Notes: generated by a model from the letters alone, not told the origin. A DNA stretch of 64,000 nt from Manihot esculenta (GCF_001659605.2 NC_035173.2:14160945-14224944); one strand, 5' to 3'; positions 1-11,539 are shown, counted from the stretch's first letter. Program-made: numbers and translations.

Positions 1-800
1 GAGTTTTAAAAATAGTAAAAATGTAAATAAATATATTTACTACTTTAAATTAATATGTTCTATTTATGGATTTAATAGTGTGAATTGAGTAAATATTGAA
101 AATTTATGACTATTTTCCACCGAGATAATTGTTAATAAACAAGGGAGACTCTTGCAGTTTTCTATTTAAAATTATTTTTATGAATTAGTGTATATTTAAA
201 AGAAATTAAATAACAATTGATAATATAAAAGCTAATTTAAGCCCACGTATATAAATTGCATATAGCATAGTATGTGGCATCCTTTACTCAGCTATTTTAT
301 AGACGGGTAAAAAATATTATATTTATTGGTATTAGAGCAGAGGTTTAGGCGGTTCTAGAATATAGCATAGGTGAATGTACATGCCAAACGTGTTAAGGTT
401 ATGATGTAACTCTGTAAATTTGATGTAAACATGTTTTGTGTCTTTAATTGTTTATAGGATGTCTGATGAATCACAATATGCTATAGATGAAGAGGTAGGA
501 AGTCATGCCCCCTCAGAACTTGTTGAGCAAGCAGTTACACAAGCCCCTCCTATTGAAGGTAAGCTAGGGCATGATGCATTCTTACATCAATTGACAGACA
601 TATTTAGACGAGTTTCAAAAGCAGCACCTCAGGTGCCACCACTAGTAGCAGTACCACTGCATGCTCATGCTAGATCACTAATAGATAAACTTAGAAAATA
701 TGGAGCTATTGAATTCAAAGGTAGAAGGGAAGACAATGCTCCAGCAGCATAGCACTGGCTGAAAAGTACAGAGAGAGTGTTGCAGCAGTTTATTAGTTGC
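1..800 (+). mobile_element. Truncated Ty3/gypsy element, 5' end (LTR tail, PBS, gag start)
   Basis: A primer-binding-like site (TGGTATTAGAGC) at 327-338 is followed about 120 bp later by a gag start, the order expected at the 5' end of an LTR element. Positions 1-326 are AT-rich and would be the end of its 5' LTR, which I cannot delimit because the window begins inside it. The element stops near 800, where sequence switches to a Ty1/copia reverse transcriptase on the other strand, so it is a truncated relic. Its gag differs from that of elements A to F, so it is another gypsy family. Confidence 0.6.
459..795 (+). pseudogene. Gypsy gag N-terminal fragment, broken
   Basis: Translation from the ATG at 459 gives an acidic N-terminus, then a stretch typical of plant Ty3/gypsy Gag (LTDIFRRVSKAAP followed by IDKLRKYGAIEFKGR). 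An in-frame TAG at 750-752 interrupts it and the same frame continues (HWLKSTERVLQQ) to about 795, where similarity ends at the junction with the copia element. Only the start of the capsid region remains. An upstream in-frame ATG at 438 exists, but the family-like start is 459. It cannot make a working Gag. Confidence 0.65.
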
Positions 801-825
801 TTTGTTACATAAGGGAAGACGAAGC

Positions 826-1119
826 CCATGAAAAATGTTGTTTTTATATCCATCTGCTCAAGGTGCAAGTCCTCTGCTGCAATAATATTCAGTAAAATTC
901 TGATTATTATTTTCACAATAGAAAAAAAATATTTCAGTGTAGTCAATGTCTTTTCTTTGTGAATACCCCTTAACCACCAATCGAGCCTTGAACCTAAATT
1001 TACCATCAGTTTTATTCTTGATCCTGTAAACCTACTTGCTCAGCAAAACTTTCTTCTCTGCAGACAATTCAGTTAATTCTCAAGTATTATTCTTCTCAAG
1101 TGACTATATCTTATCTTCC
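826..1119 (-). pseudogene. Ty1/copia reverse transcriptase fragment, broken
   Basis: Minus-strand translation shows the start of a copia-type RT: a KNNT-ELTEL stretch with a stop replacing W, then YRIKNKTDGKFRFKARLVVKG across a frame break, then AAEDLHLEQMDIKTTF, corresponding to the first catalytic Asp region (DVKTAF in relatives). It ends near 826 before the second catalytic motif. Stops and at least one frameshift are present. The higher-coordinate side joins the segment beyond the solo LTR (1125-2584) exactly at the ATGAC duplication. Confidence 0.75.
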
Positions 1120-1124
1120 ATGAC

Positions 1125-2584
1125 TGTAAGGAAGCCTATAGATCACTGTAACCCAAAATTAAAATATCTCTGTTTCTCCTTTCAGGATCTGAGTGCTTCG
1201 TTTAATTTGAAAGGAAGGATAAAGAGACTAACTTTTTAGACTTGACGAAAAAAAACTATTCCGGACTGATGGTGCTGCTTCTGAAATGATTACCCTCAAT
1301 GGTATCCACACGAACGTTTCTGTTTAGAGTACTAGCTCTTTTGAACGGATAGATTAGCTATGTGCTCTAAAATTTGCAACTCAGAAAATGATTACAAAAC
1401 CCTCCTCACACTTTCTGTAAAGATCTCAAAGAATGTGTTTTTGTTAACTCATTTTTTTTAAAAAACTTTCGTTTTCACACACTCCTTTTCGTAAAAGAGT
1501 TGTATTCGACACAACCATCACAGTATCGCAGGTACTAATATATCTAGCGATAAGTTATTTTCAAAAAAAAATGAAAAGATTTTTTATCTGTAATAGTTAC
1601 AGATAGACTGTAAATCTTTTAAATATTATTATCTTATAATAATAATAAATAATTAATAATAATAATAATAATATCTTTATTAATATTATTATTAATTATA
1701 CTAACGGGCTCTTAGCCTATTAATATGACATAACACATCAATAACGCTCTTTTATGTATGATCCAATAGGTTCACATTAATTGGCAATATGCCCAGTTCA
1801 ACAAGACCCATAAATCATAAGAAGCCTCTAGCAAAACGTTATGACTACCCAATTAATATGAAAATCGATAGTCCGATAAAGCGTAAAAAACATAATATGT
1901 ATTAATCCATTTATCATACAATATCTAGCTTGAACATGAGTCATGGTCAATGTTAAATTTATAATATTCAAACTTATGATTTCTCGATCTCTAAGTAGAT
2001 TGATAAAACCAAATGATATTGATCACATTATCAATTTATTTGAGACGGCCATGCATTTCTCAGTCTCACTTATCGAGGGGCTCAGAAGATATCTGTCTCA
2101 AAAAGAGGGACAAATTCTATCTTGATTGTTCAATATCATCTACATAATTTCTATTATGTTCAATCATAACCTTTATGATTATCCGATTAAAGACAATGTT
2201 TGGTTATGTCAAAACATAACAATCCTTATGTTGGAAACTATGACAATCTCAAGTCAAAGGATTAAAACATAACTATCTTGATATTCGCTTATAATAATAA
2301 CCCATGTAGTGATCTCAATGTGGGTCCATTCAATACTTTGTTCTCTAACAAGTATCTATGATTATTGATTTATATCAACATATACATAATTATCTCATGA
2401 TTATCAATCTATAATCATACTAGTCATATTTTATTATTATCATTATAATAATAAGTAATCAGTGATATTAATCATTATTATGTAACATACAAATAAATAA
2501 TAATGATAATAAAATCATTTTTATTAATAAATAAAATGACATACAAAAGGTCCAAGATAATGGTTTAAGGCAAATACACTAACA
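1125..2584 (-). mobile_element. Solo LTR inside the copia RT
   Basis: This 1460-bp AT-rich block begins TGTAAGG and ends CTAACA on the plus strand, so it has TG...CA termini. It is flanked by ATGAC at 1120-1124 and again at 2585-2589. Removing it and one ATGAC copy restores the copia frame (KWEQVM then EDKI). There is no coding sequence, primer site or second LTR inside, so it is best explained as a solo LTR left by LTR-LTR recombination. Minus orientation is inferred from the TGTTAGTG start on that strand. A TAA/ATT-rich simple repeat lies at about 1620-1695. Confidence 0.8.
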
Positions 2585-2589
2585 ATGAC

Positions 2590-4020
2590 TTGCTCCCACT
2601 TGATTGAATCCTTTACCTGTAAAGCCTCATCAAAGGATTCTAGTTCATCTCCATCAGTCAACAATAAATAATACAAGGAAGGTAAATACCTTTCTGATAA
2701 CTTGGTAGCCCTGATAGATCTCCTTAACACTGGCTTAGGTGTGACTGGCTGTTGTTCTGGTTTTGCAACAGTGTTTTCTGGATTCTCCTATGGTCTTACT
2801 ATAACATCACTAGATGAAATTTCCTACAACTCAACCTCAGCTTTCACTTCTTTTGTATCTTCAAATTACACTCCAAGCTTGTCCTTATACAAGACATTCT
2901 CATTAAATGTCACATCACAATATCTCAAGATCTTCCTGTTCTTGTTATCCCAAAATCTGTACCCAAACTGATCCGAACCATACCCAATGAAGTAGCACTT
3001 CAAAGCCTTTGCATCAAGTTTGTCTCTCTTCTCTGGATCAATGTGAACATAGGCAACACATCCAAAAGTCTACAGTGAGTAAACTTGACCTTCTTACCCA
3101 ACCAAACTTCTTCTGAAATCTTGAAACCCAAAGGAACCGAAGATCCTCTATTTATCAAATTTACTATTATGCTCACTGCATCTGCCCAAAACATTTTTGG
3201 CAACCCAACATATAGCCTTATACTTCTTACTCACTCATTCAACATTTTATTCATCCTTCAAGCAATATCATTTTGTCTTGCCTTATCAGAAACTGTCCTA
3301 ATGCACCTGATTCCCTCATTAGCATAGAACTTCTTGAATTATATAAAATTATACTTTTCTCCATTATCAGACCTTAGGCATTTGATCTTCAAACTAGTAT
3401 GATTTTCAACTTTAGCCTTCCACCTCTTAAAAGTGGCAAACACAACTGATTTGTATTTCAGAAAGTAAACCCATACCTTCATACTGAAGTTATCAAAGAA
3501 GATAACATAGTATCTTGAAATATCGAGAGAGGAAACTAGGGATGACCCCCACATGTCTGCATGTACTAGTTCTAACTGTTCTGCTTTTGGTTCTCTGGTA
3601 GCCTTTGTGAAACTAACTTGTTTCTGCTTTCCTAGAATACAACTCCCACATAGACCTATATCAACAGATTCCAACCCTTGGAGATACCCCTTCGAAGCTA
3701 GCATCTTCATCCCCTTCTCACTCATGTGTCCAAGCCTGTTGTGCCACAAACTTGAGCTTCATGTACTGTCAATCGCAACAACCATGTCCCAACACCCTAC
3801 AATAGTGTTTAAAGTTCTAGATTTTGTGACTCGTGCCATCATCATAGCTCATTTCACAATTTTTCAGGAACTCTCCCCGAACACTGTTCTGTAACTCTTA
3901 CTGTCCAGCTGGCCAACAGAGATCAGATTCTTCTTCAAGTCAGGAATATACTTGACATCCTACAACTTCCATTTACCCCCACCTGAGGTTTGGATACACA
4001 CATCCCCTTTTTCAGCAATC
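2590..4020 (-). pseudogene. Ty1/copia integrase and IN-RT linker, broken
   Basis: On the minus strand, 4020-3750 carries the end of protease and the pre-integrase linker. From 3749 an open stretch shows the pre-integrase zinc motif (WHNRLGH ... CGSCILGKQ) and then the integrase core with HADMWG (first Asp) and LRSDNGEK (second Asp). At 3340-3220 is a degraded third-motif region (QND-A-RMNK). At 3203-3000 is the integrase C-terminal part (MPKMFWADAV). At 2730-2590 is the usual linker before RT (YLPSLYYLLLTDGDE). Stops split it into pieces. Element A enters at 4021-4025 and the solo LTR at 2585-2589. Confidence 0.8.
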
Positions 4021-4025
4021 TCCGA

Positions 4026-6186
4026 TGTAATACCCGGCTAGACTCCGGTATCAGAATTCCTACCGTCCGGTGGAATCTCGGATGTCGGAAGCCTCTAGTA
4101 GGGTAGAAACATGTTTTCATAAAATGTTTTAATGTATTCCATGGTTTTAAGTAAAAATGAAATGAGTTTTTGCATGAAAACAACCTTGGAGGAAAACCCA
4201 GGTTCGGCCGCCGAACCTCAAGTTCGGCCGCCGAACATGCTTGCATTTCGGGTGTGCCTTAGGCCCCCGAAGGCATAAGTGAGGGAAGTCCAGGTTCGGC
4301 CGCCAAACCTTAAGTTCGGCCGCCGAACATGGCATGCATGCGGAGGCACGTTCGGCCCCCGAACGTGGCCTGGCCAGCCACTATAAAAGGGTCCTTTAGC
4401 CGAAAACGGGCGAGCTTTTCTCCCCATTGTCGGCCAAGGTGAGTTCTCCGCCATCCCTCACCAATCTTGAGTCTTTTCCTTCAGATCTTTCAAGATTTTC
4501 ACAAGTTTTTGCTTTCTTTTGAAGATTTTCAAGTTTTGAGCAAGTTTTGCACTTGGAGACCCAAGGAGCTAAATCTCTCCCAACTCCAAGTTAGATCGCC
4601 TCTACTCTCGATCTTCAAGAGGTAAGAGTCGATCTCTAGCTTACATTATGTTTTAAACAAGTTTTATGCAAGTTCATAGGGTAGAAAATGCATGAGTAAG
4701 CTTATGTTGAGTTTATGGGTTTTTGATGAGTTTTTGAGCAATGTGGCTTATAAATGTATGTTTGATGTGTTGTAGTTGGGGTTTAAGGTAGTTTGAGACC
4801 CCTAGGAGCTTGTATGCATGTTTTGGTTGAGCTAAATGCATGATGGTATGAGTTAGGAGGCATTTGTGCATGTTTGAACCAAGTTTCTGCCCTTTGGGAG
4901 AAACCAGGTTCGGCAGCCGAAAGGACTTTCGGCCGCCGAACCCTCTTGTGGAAGCAGCCTTCGGCTGCCGAAGCTTGCCCCCGAAAGGAGACTTTCGTCT
5001 CTGTCTGAGAGTTTTGGCCGCCTAAAGTGCCGCCGAACATGCATGAGTTTCGCCTCTGTCTGGGAGTTTCGGCCGCCGAAGGTGCCACCGAACCTGCCTG
5101 ACTTTCGGCTCTGGAGGGACTTTCGGCCGCCGAACCTGCCGCCGAAAGTGCCCTGTCCAGCCTTCCTTTGCATGTTCTTGCATGGATGTTTTGAGGTGTT
5201 TTAGAGGGTTTTTGGGGGATGTTTTCAGAGTCATGTTATAGTATGTTGGTCCCTCATTTGAGTCCACCTGTGTAGGTTCGGACCCGAGGAACCGAGGACC
5301 TCAGCAGTGAGTCAGCTGCTTCAGTCAGTGTCAGAGCTAGCCAGAGGTGAGTGGAATAACTCTTATGCTTTTAAATAAATAAATTAATTTTGAGCATGTT
5401 CATGCATCACGGATGCCATGTGATATTTTAGGGTGTTTGCATTAGAAATCACGAATATGTTGCATTGCATAATATGTTGTTGATGTGGATGAATGTTGAA
5501 TGATCCATTAGCCCTCATATGTTATGACATGATGATATGATATGGAAGTCCAGGTGTGGCCTGCACTACGCCCCTGGCACTATGTAAGAGAAAGACTGGG
5601 TGTGGCCTGCACTACGCCCCGGCACCATTGGTTATGTATGTTATGTTATGTATAAGAGAAAGACCAGGTGTGGCCTGCACTACGCCCCTGGCATGATTGG
5701 AATATGTAGAGGGCTAGATGGTGACAAGTTCATCCTTGATATGATTAGTTGTGATGTGATGCATTTCATGATGGCATGTGTTTTAAATGCTTTCTTATTC
5801 TGCTCACTGGGCTCTAGTAGCTCACCCCTCTCCCAAATTCCCCAGGTTTGCAGGTACAGGGTAGACCAGGAGGTCGGCAAGAGTATTGAAGTCAGTTGTA
5901 TGTAATAGATAGAATGTGGACATGATAAAATTGTAAAGTTATGAATAGTTATGTAATGTACTGATATTGAGGATTAGAGGTTGTGCTTGACCTTTATGAT
6001 TATGTCTATGTTCAGGTTGAGTTTGGTGTTGAATGAAAGAAAAGTTTTAATTTTTATGTATGTTGTCGATCATGTATGGGATTAAACAGGTTCTCAGGAT
6101 GTATGTTAGGCTTGCTACGGGTCCCGGCGGCCTTAAGCCGACCTGGATCCTAGCGCCGGTAGCGGTCCGATTTTCGGGTCGTTACA
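4026..6186 (+). repeat. Element A 5' LTR
   Basis: Starts TGTAATACCCGG and ends GGGTCGTTACA, TG...CA. It carries a U3 cluster of GTTCGGC-C-GCCGAAC palindromes (about 4200-4370), a TATA box (4381), a second palindrome cluster (about 4910-5150) and a threefold hairpin unit (5549-5694). Compared with the 3' LTR it lacks 124 bp (3' LTR positions 13496-13619). Element B LTRs keep that segment, so the loss is on this side. Confidence 0.93.
4381..4390 (+). promoter_or_regulatory. TATA box of element A 5' LTR
   Basis: CTATAAAAGG lies about 355 bp into the LTR, directly after the palindrome cluster. The same CTATAAAA core is at the equivalent place in every LTR here (11895, 33126 and 39588 on plus; 16316-16325, 23916-23925, 42399-42408, 49993-50002, 57397-57406 and 62355-62364 on minus). 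Transcription would start about 30 bp downstream, defining the start of R. Confidence 0.75.
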
Positions 6187-6189
6187 GAA

Positions 6190-6209
6190 TGGTATCAAAG
6201 CCCTAGGTT
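6190..6209 (+). promoter_or_regulatory. Primer-binding site, element A
   Basis: TGGTATCAAAGC begins three bases after the 5' LTR and matches the 3' end of plant initiator-Met tRNA except for one G-to-A change (TGGTATCAGAGC in B, C and F). It would prime minus-strand synthesis. The following ~240 bp to the gag start is an untranslated leader with no gene. Confidence 0.85.
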
Positions 6210-6447
6210 CATATGGTCGGACCTAGAGTGTTGGGCTCATAGATATTGTAGAAGGTCAAGCACAATAGGAAGATCATGTCCACTAGGATAGGATGTGGAG
6301 TCCTGTCTTGCATGATGATGTGAAATGCCATGATTATATGCATGTGCATTAATGATATGTGATGTATGTGATGAGGGTTCATGTGTGCCCACATGAACCA
6401 TATGATGCTAATGTTTGCTTGTTATGTGCTGCCTTTCAGAAAACAGG

Positions 6448-9400
6448 ATGAGAGGAACTCGTCGATCTGCAAGATTGACTGGAGTGCCACCTATGGATGA
6501 GGGCATGAGCGCCCGTCCTCCTACATTGCCTAGGGCAATGTCTAGTAGGTCTAACAGAGAAAGAGCAGTAAGAGACCCTAGAAGGTCTCTGGATCTGGGT
6601 AGGAGCAGATCAGTGAGGGGAACAGTTTAGGGAGGAATGTCAGAAGACATGGGGGATGATATGGATGTAGAGTAGAGGAGGGATGGCAGTCTGGGAGTTA
6701 GCATGTCAGAAGAGGGAATGGGAGAGTCCCAAGGAGGCACTCAGGCCTCGGGATTTGTTCAGCCACCCCAATATCCACACTTCTCACAAAATCCCGGGTA
6801 TTCGATGGGAGGCACATCGGATTACCCTAGCTTTACCCCTTATCCCACACAGATGCCATACCCACCCTACTACCCACCATATTCACAATACCCAATGTAT
6901 CCACCCCCACCTTACTATCCAAACCCAGCAAACCCTACCTCAGAAAATGTTGCACCTCCTCCTCCAGCAGAACTAGCAGCCCCAGTTACTCAACCTTCTA
7001 GACCTAGCTAAGCCAGTGGGAGCAAGGTCAAGATGACCGACTACATGAAGTTGGGTGCTCCTCAGTATGAAAAAGGGGATGACCCGTTTGTGTATCTTGA
7101 GAGGGTCAAGGTGATCACAGATGAGATTGGGACTGATGATAGTAGAGCCATTCAGATGGCTGGGTTCACACTTAAGTGTAAGAAGGCACGAGAGTGGTTC
7201 AAGAATTATGTGAACCCGAGGGTGGACAGCATGTCTTGGGAAGAGTTTGCAAACGAGTTTGCAGGATGGGCTTTCCCTGACAGCTCAAGGGAATTGAAGA
7301 TGATAGAGTTTGAACAGTTGAGGCAGACTGATGATATGAGTATTGATGAGTTCACGGACAGATTCTTGGAGCTGTTGCCATTTGCAGGGCAAAATCTTGA
7401 CTCAGACCAGAAAAAGTCAAGGAGGTATATCATGAAACTCCACTCCAGATATTCCTCCTTGATCCAGTCAACAGATATGGAGAGCTTCCATGCCATTGTG
7501 GACATGGCCCGGAAAATGGAGGCCAGTGCCATCATTCAGGGGACAGTTAAGCAGTCAGTGGCACAGCCTTCTGGTTCTAAGACCCCAGGCTCTTCTTCAA
7601 TGAGTGCAGCAGTTTCAGGTAGTAAAAAGTGGGACAGAGGTCCCAGGAAGTCTAAGAAGAACAAGTTCTGGAACAAGGTCAAGTCCAGTCTGGGACTAGG
7701 CAGTGGCTCGAGCTCTGGTGCAGATAATGCAGTTTGTGCAAAGTGTAGTAGACCACACAGGGGAGTTTGCCGGGCTGGGACAGTAGCCTGCTTCAGATGC
7801 GGGCAAGAGGGACACATGGCTCGGGAGTGTCCTAGGGCAGCTTTTGGAGCACAGTCTCAGCAGACAGCTTCTGGCAGTGTGGCTCAGCCAGCAACTCCAG
7901 CCGTGACTCAGGCCAGTGGCAGAGGTGGAGGGAGAGGAGTAGCCTCTTCTTCAGTGGGTTTCAGAGGCGAAGGTCCGTCAGCTCCAGCACGGATCTTCAC
8001 GATGACACAGCAGGAGGCAGATGCATCTAACACCGTGGTGGCAGGTAACTTAGTCATTGGTTGTTCAGATGTGTATGCCTTTATGGACCCTGGTGCATCT
8101 CATTCTTTTATTGCTCCGAGAGCCGTCCAGAGGTTGGGGTTGATGATCTCTGAGTTAGAGTGTCCTCTCTGGGTCAGTGGACCCAAGTGTGATCCATCAG
8201 TGGCAGAGTCAGTCTGCCAGTGTAGTCCTGTGTTTGTTGAGGGAAGATGCTTGTCCGCCGACCTTGTGGTTCTAGACTTGACAGATTTTGACGTCATTCT
8301 AGGGATGGACTGGTTATCTACCCATGGTGCTACCTTGGACTGCAGGGACAAGGTAGTCAGGTTCAGAGGTCAGGATGGGTCAGAGGTTGTCTTCAGGGGA
8401 GACAGGAGGGGTACACCTAGAGGTCTGATATCAGCTCTTCAGGCTCGTAGGTTGCTTAGGAAGGGATGTCAGGGGTATTTGGCTCATGTGAGAGAGCTTA
8501 GCAGTCAGGTTAGAGAGCCCGCCTCGGTGCCGGTGGTCAGAGGGTTTTTGGATGTGTTCCCAGACGAACTGCCAGGTTTACCACCTGCTAGGGAGATAGA
8601 GTTCGAGATAGAACTGATGCCTAGAACCCGACCGATCTCTATCCCTTCTTACAGGATGGCACCAGCAGAGTTGAAGGAATTGAAAGAACAGTTGCAAGAG
8701 CTGGTAGACAAGGGCTTCATCCGACCGAGTACCTCACCCTGGGGTGCTCCAGTCTTGTTTGTCAGAAAGAAGGATGGATCCCTTAGACTTTGTATCGACT
8801 ACATGCAGTTGAACAAAGTCACTACCAAGAACAAGTACCCTTTGCCAAGGATCGACGATCTATTCGACCAGCTAGCAGGAGCGGGTTGTTTCTCCAAAAT
8901 AGATCTGAGATCTGGGTACCATCAGCTGAGGATCAGAGAAAAGGATGTGCCAAAGACGGCTTTCAGGACCAGATATGGGCATTTTGAGTTCCTTGTAATG
9001 CCGTTCGGGTTAACCAATGCCCCTGCAGCATTCATGGATCCCATGAACAGAGTGTTTAGCCAGTACCTGGATCACTTCGTTGTTGTCTTCATAGATAATA
9101 TCTTAGTGTATTCCAGGAATGCAGAGGAGCATGCCCATCATCTGAGGTTGGTTCTGCAGACCTTGAGGGAACATGGCTTGTATGCCAAGTTCTCTAAGTG
9201 TGAGTTCTGGCTGAGGAGCATTTCATTCTTGGGGCATGTAGTGTCAGAAAATGGAATAGAGGTGGACCCCAAGAAGACATAAACTGTGGCTAACTGGCCT
9301 AGACCCACTTCAGTGACAGAGATTAGAAGTTTCTTGGGTTTGGCAGGTTACTACAGGAGATTCGTTCAGAACTTCTCGAAAATAGCAGCTCTTCTGACTA

Positions 9401-11430
9401 GGTTGACCAGGAAGAATCAGAAGTTTGTGTGGATCGACCAGTGCGAAGAGAGTTTTGAAGAGCTTAAGAAGAGGTTGACTTCAGCACCAGTGTTAGCTCT
9501 GCCATCTAGTGATGAGGACTTTACAGTCTTTTGTGATGCATCCCGTGTGGGACTGGGTTGTGTACTAATGCAGAATGAGAGGGTGATCGCTTATGCTTCT
9601 AGGCAGCTAAAGAAGCATGAGTTGAATTACCCCACACATGACCTTGAGATGGCAGTAGTAATCTTTGCACTCAAGATGTGGAGGCACTACCTATATGGGG
9701 TAAAATGTGAGATCTTCACGGATCATAAGAGCCTGCAGTACATCCTGAGTCAAAGAGATTTGAATTTGAGACAGAGGAGATGGGTAGAGCTGCTGAGTGA
9801 TTATGATTGCAAGATTCAGTATCATCCGGGTAAGGCGAACGTCGTGGCAGACGCCCTAAGCCGGAAGTCACTAGGCAGTTTATCCCACATATCAGCAGAG
9901 AGGAGGCCAGTGGTGAAGGAGTTTTACAAGCTCGTTGAGGAAGGTCTACAGTTGGAGTTGTCTGGTACAGGTGCTTTGGTAGCCCAGATGAGAGTGGCAC
10001 CCGTGTTTCTGGAGCAGGTGGCTCAGAAACAGCATGAGGACCCAGAGTTAGTAAAGATTGCCAGGACTGTTCAGTCAGGCAAGGACAGTGAGTTCAGATT
10101 TGACAGTAAGGGGATCCTCCGCTATGGGAGTCGATTGTGTGTACCAGATGATATAGGGCTAAAAGGAGACATTATGAGAGAGGCTCATAATGCAAGATAC
10201 AACGTTCACCTCGGAGCCACCAAGATGTATCAAGATCCGAAGAAGGTTTATTGGTGGCCAGCTATGAAGAAAGAAGTGGCACAGTTTGTGTCAGCCTGCG
10301 AAGTGTGTCAGAGGGTGAAGCTGGAACATCAGAAGCCGGCTGGAATGCTTAACCCGCTACCTATTCCAAAGTGGAAATGGGAGAATATAGCTATGGACTT
10401 CGTAGTGGGGTTACCGGCGGCGTCCAACAGATTGGACTCCATATGGGTGATTGTGGACAGACTCACCAAATCTGCTCACTTTATCCCTGTCAGGAGTGGC
10501 TATTCTGTGGACAAGTTGGCGCAGGTGTATGTTGATGAGATCGTCAGACTGTATGGGGTTCCTGTTTCGATAGTGTCCGATAGAGGGCCCCAGTTCACCT
10601 AAAGATTTTGGCAGAGTCTGCAGAACGCCATGGGTACCAGGTTGGATTTTAGCACTGCTTTCCATCCACAGACGGACGGACAATCAGAAAGGACCATCCA
10701 GACCATAGAGGATATGCTTAGAATGTGTGTGCTGGACTTTGGCGGTTCTTGGAGGCAGCATCTACCCTTGGTGGAGTTTGCCTACAATAACAGCCATCAT
10801 GCTAGCATCGGGATGGTTCCATATGAAGCTTTGTATGGGAGGAAGTGCAGATCACCTGTTTGCTGGGAAGAAGTTGGAGAAAAGGCCTTGGCAGGGCCTG
10901 AGCTAATAGAGATTACCAGCGGGGTAGTACCCATAATCAGAGAAAGAATCAAGACTGCTACAAGCAGACAGAAGAGTTATGCAGACATCCGCAGAAGACA
11001 AGTAGAGTTTCAGGAGGGGGATCTGGTATTGCTCAAGGTGTCTCCAATGAAAGGAGTGGTTCGCTTTGGGAAGAAAGGTAAACTAGCCCCACGATACATC
11101 GGACCCTTTGAAATCTTGCAAAAGATTGGGAATGTGTTGTACAAGTTGGATTTACCTGCTTCAATGGAAAGAATCCATCCGGTTTTCCATGTTTCCATGT
11201 TGAGAAAGTTTGTGTCAGATCCGAGCAAGGTTCTTAGTGAGCCTGATGTGGAGATCCAAGAAGATCTCACCTATGTTGAACAGCCAGTACGGATCATAGA
11301 CACCCAGATCAGGAAGCTAAGAAACAAGGAAATCCCGATGGTGAAAGTCCTGTGGAACCACCACAATTTGGAAGAATGCACTTGGGAGACACGGGAGTCT
11401 ATGCTCCAGCAATACCCTTATCTTTTCTAA
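6448..11430 (+). pseudogene. Element A gag-pol polyprotein, five in-frame stops
   Basis: One frame runs from the [10 protein letters not shown] start at 6448 to the stop at 11430, interrupted only by stops at 6628, 6673, 7009, 9280 and 10600; no frameshift is needed. In order: Pro/Tyr-rich Gag N-terminus, capsid domain (about 7050-7500), two zinc motifs ([12 protein letters not shown] and [14 protein letters not shown], about 7735-7830), protease with DPGAS (about 8090), RT with a FIDN motif where relatives have FIDD (about 9090), RNase H (FCDAS, FTDHKSL), integrase (DRGPQFT just before the last stop) and a chromodomain-like tail ending YPYLF. Two stops are CAG-to-TAG compared with element E. 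Both the RT motif change and the stops mean it is inactive. Confidence 0.9.
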
Positions 11431-11502
11431 AGTTAGTTTCTTATATGTTTCATGTGTTTTATGTGTATGTTATGTTGTATGCCATGCTATGTGCTAGTTG
11501 AG

Positions 11503-11539
11503 GAACATTCGGGGACGAATGTTCTTAAGGGGGGGAGAA
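11503..11539 (+). promoter_or_regulatory. Hairpin plus polypurine tract, element A
   Basis: A perfect 9-bp stem (GAACATTCG / CGAATGTTC) with a 4-base loop occupies 11503-11524. It is followed by an AAGGGGGGGAGAA polypurine tract that abuts the 3' LTR, the expected plus-strand primer. The same arrangement is seen at elements B, C, E and F. Confidence 0.8.

Noticed and set aside
4147..5267. Multiple overlapping open frames with repeated FGGRN, SAAE and RRPNL-like peptides on both strands, repeated in each LTR (for example 15364-15864, 33652-33933, 41643-41989, 56536-56994)
   Set aside because: They translate the GTTCGGC-C-GCCGAAC palindromes, which stay open in several frames. They lie in LTRs, have no consistent start, and vary by unit number. 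Not genes.
5341..5350. AGAGGTGAGT splice-donor-like sites in the LTRs (also 4618-4626, AGAGGTAAGAG)
   Set aside because: They match a donor consensus and could be used in an LTR transcript, but without a convincing paired acceptor I cannot support an intron.
5600..5905. Open frame of about 100 codons with repeated CGLHYAPG, also at 13058-13408
   Set aside because: It is the tandem hairpin unit of the LTR read through; no start context, and the frame breaks in other LTRs.
7206..7817. Minus-strand open frames opposite gag, with equivalents opposite every gag-pol here (46389-47065, 20235-20629)
   Set aside because: Antisense shadows of the real coding frame; their products have no family resemblance.
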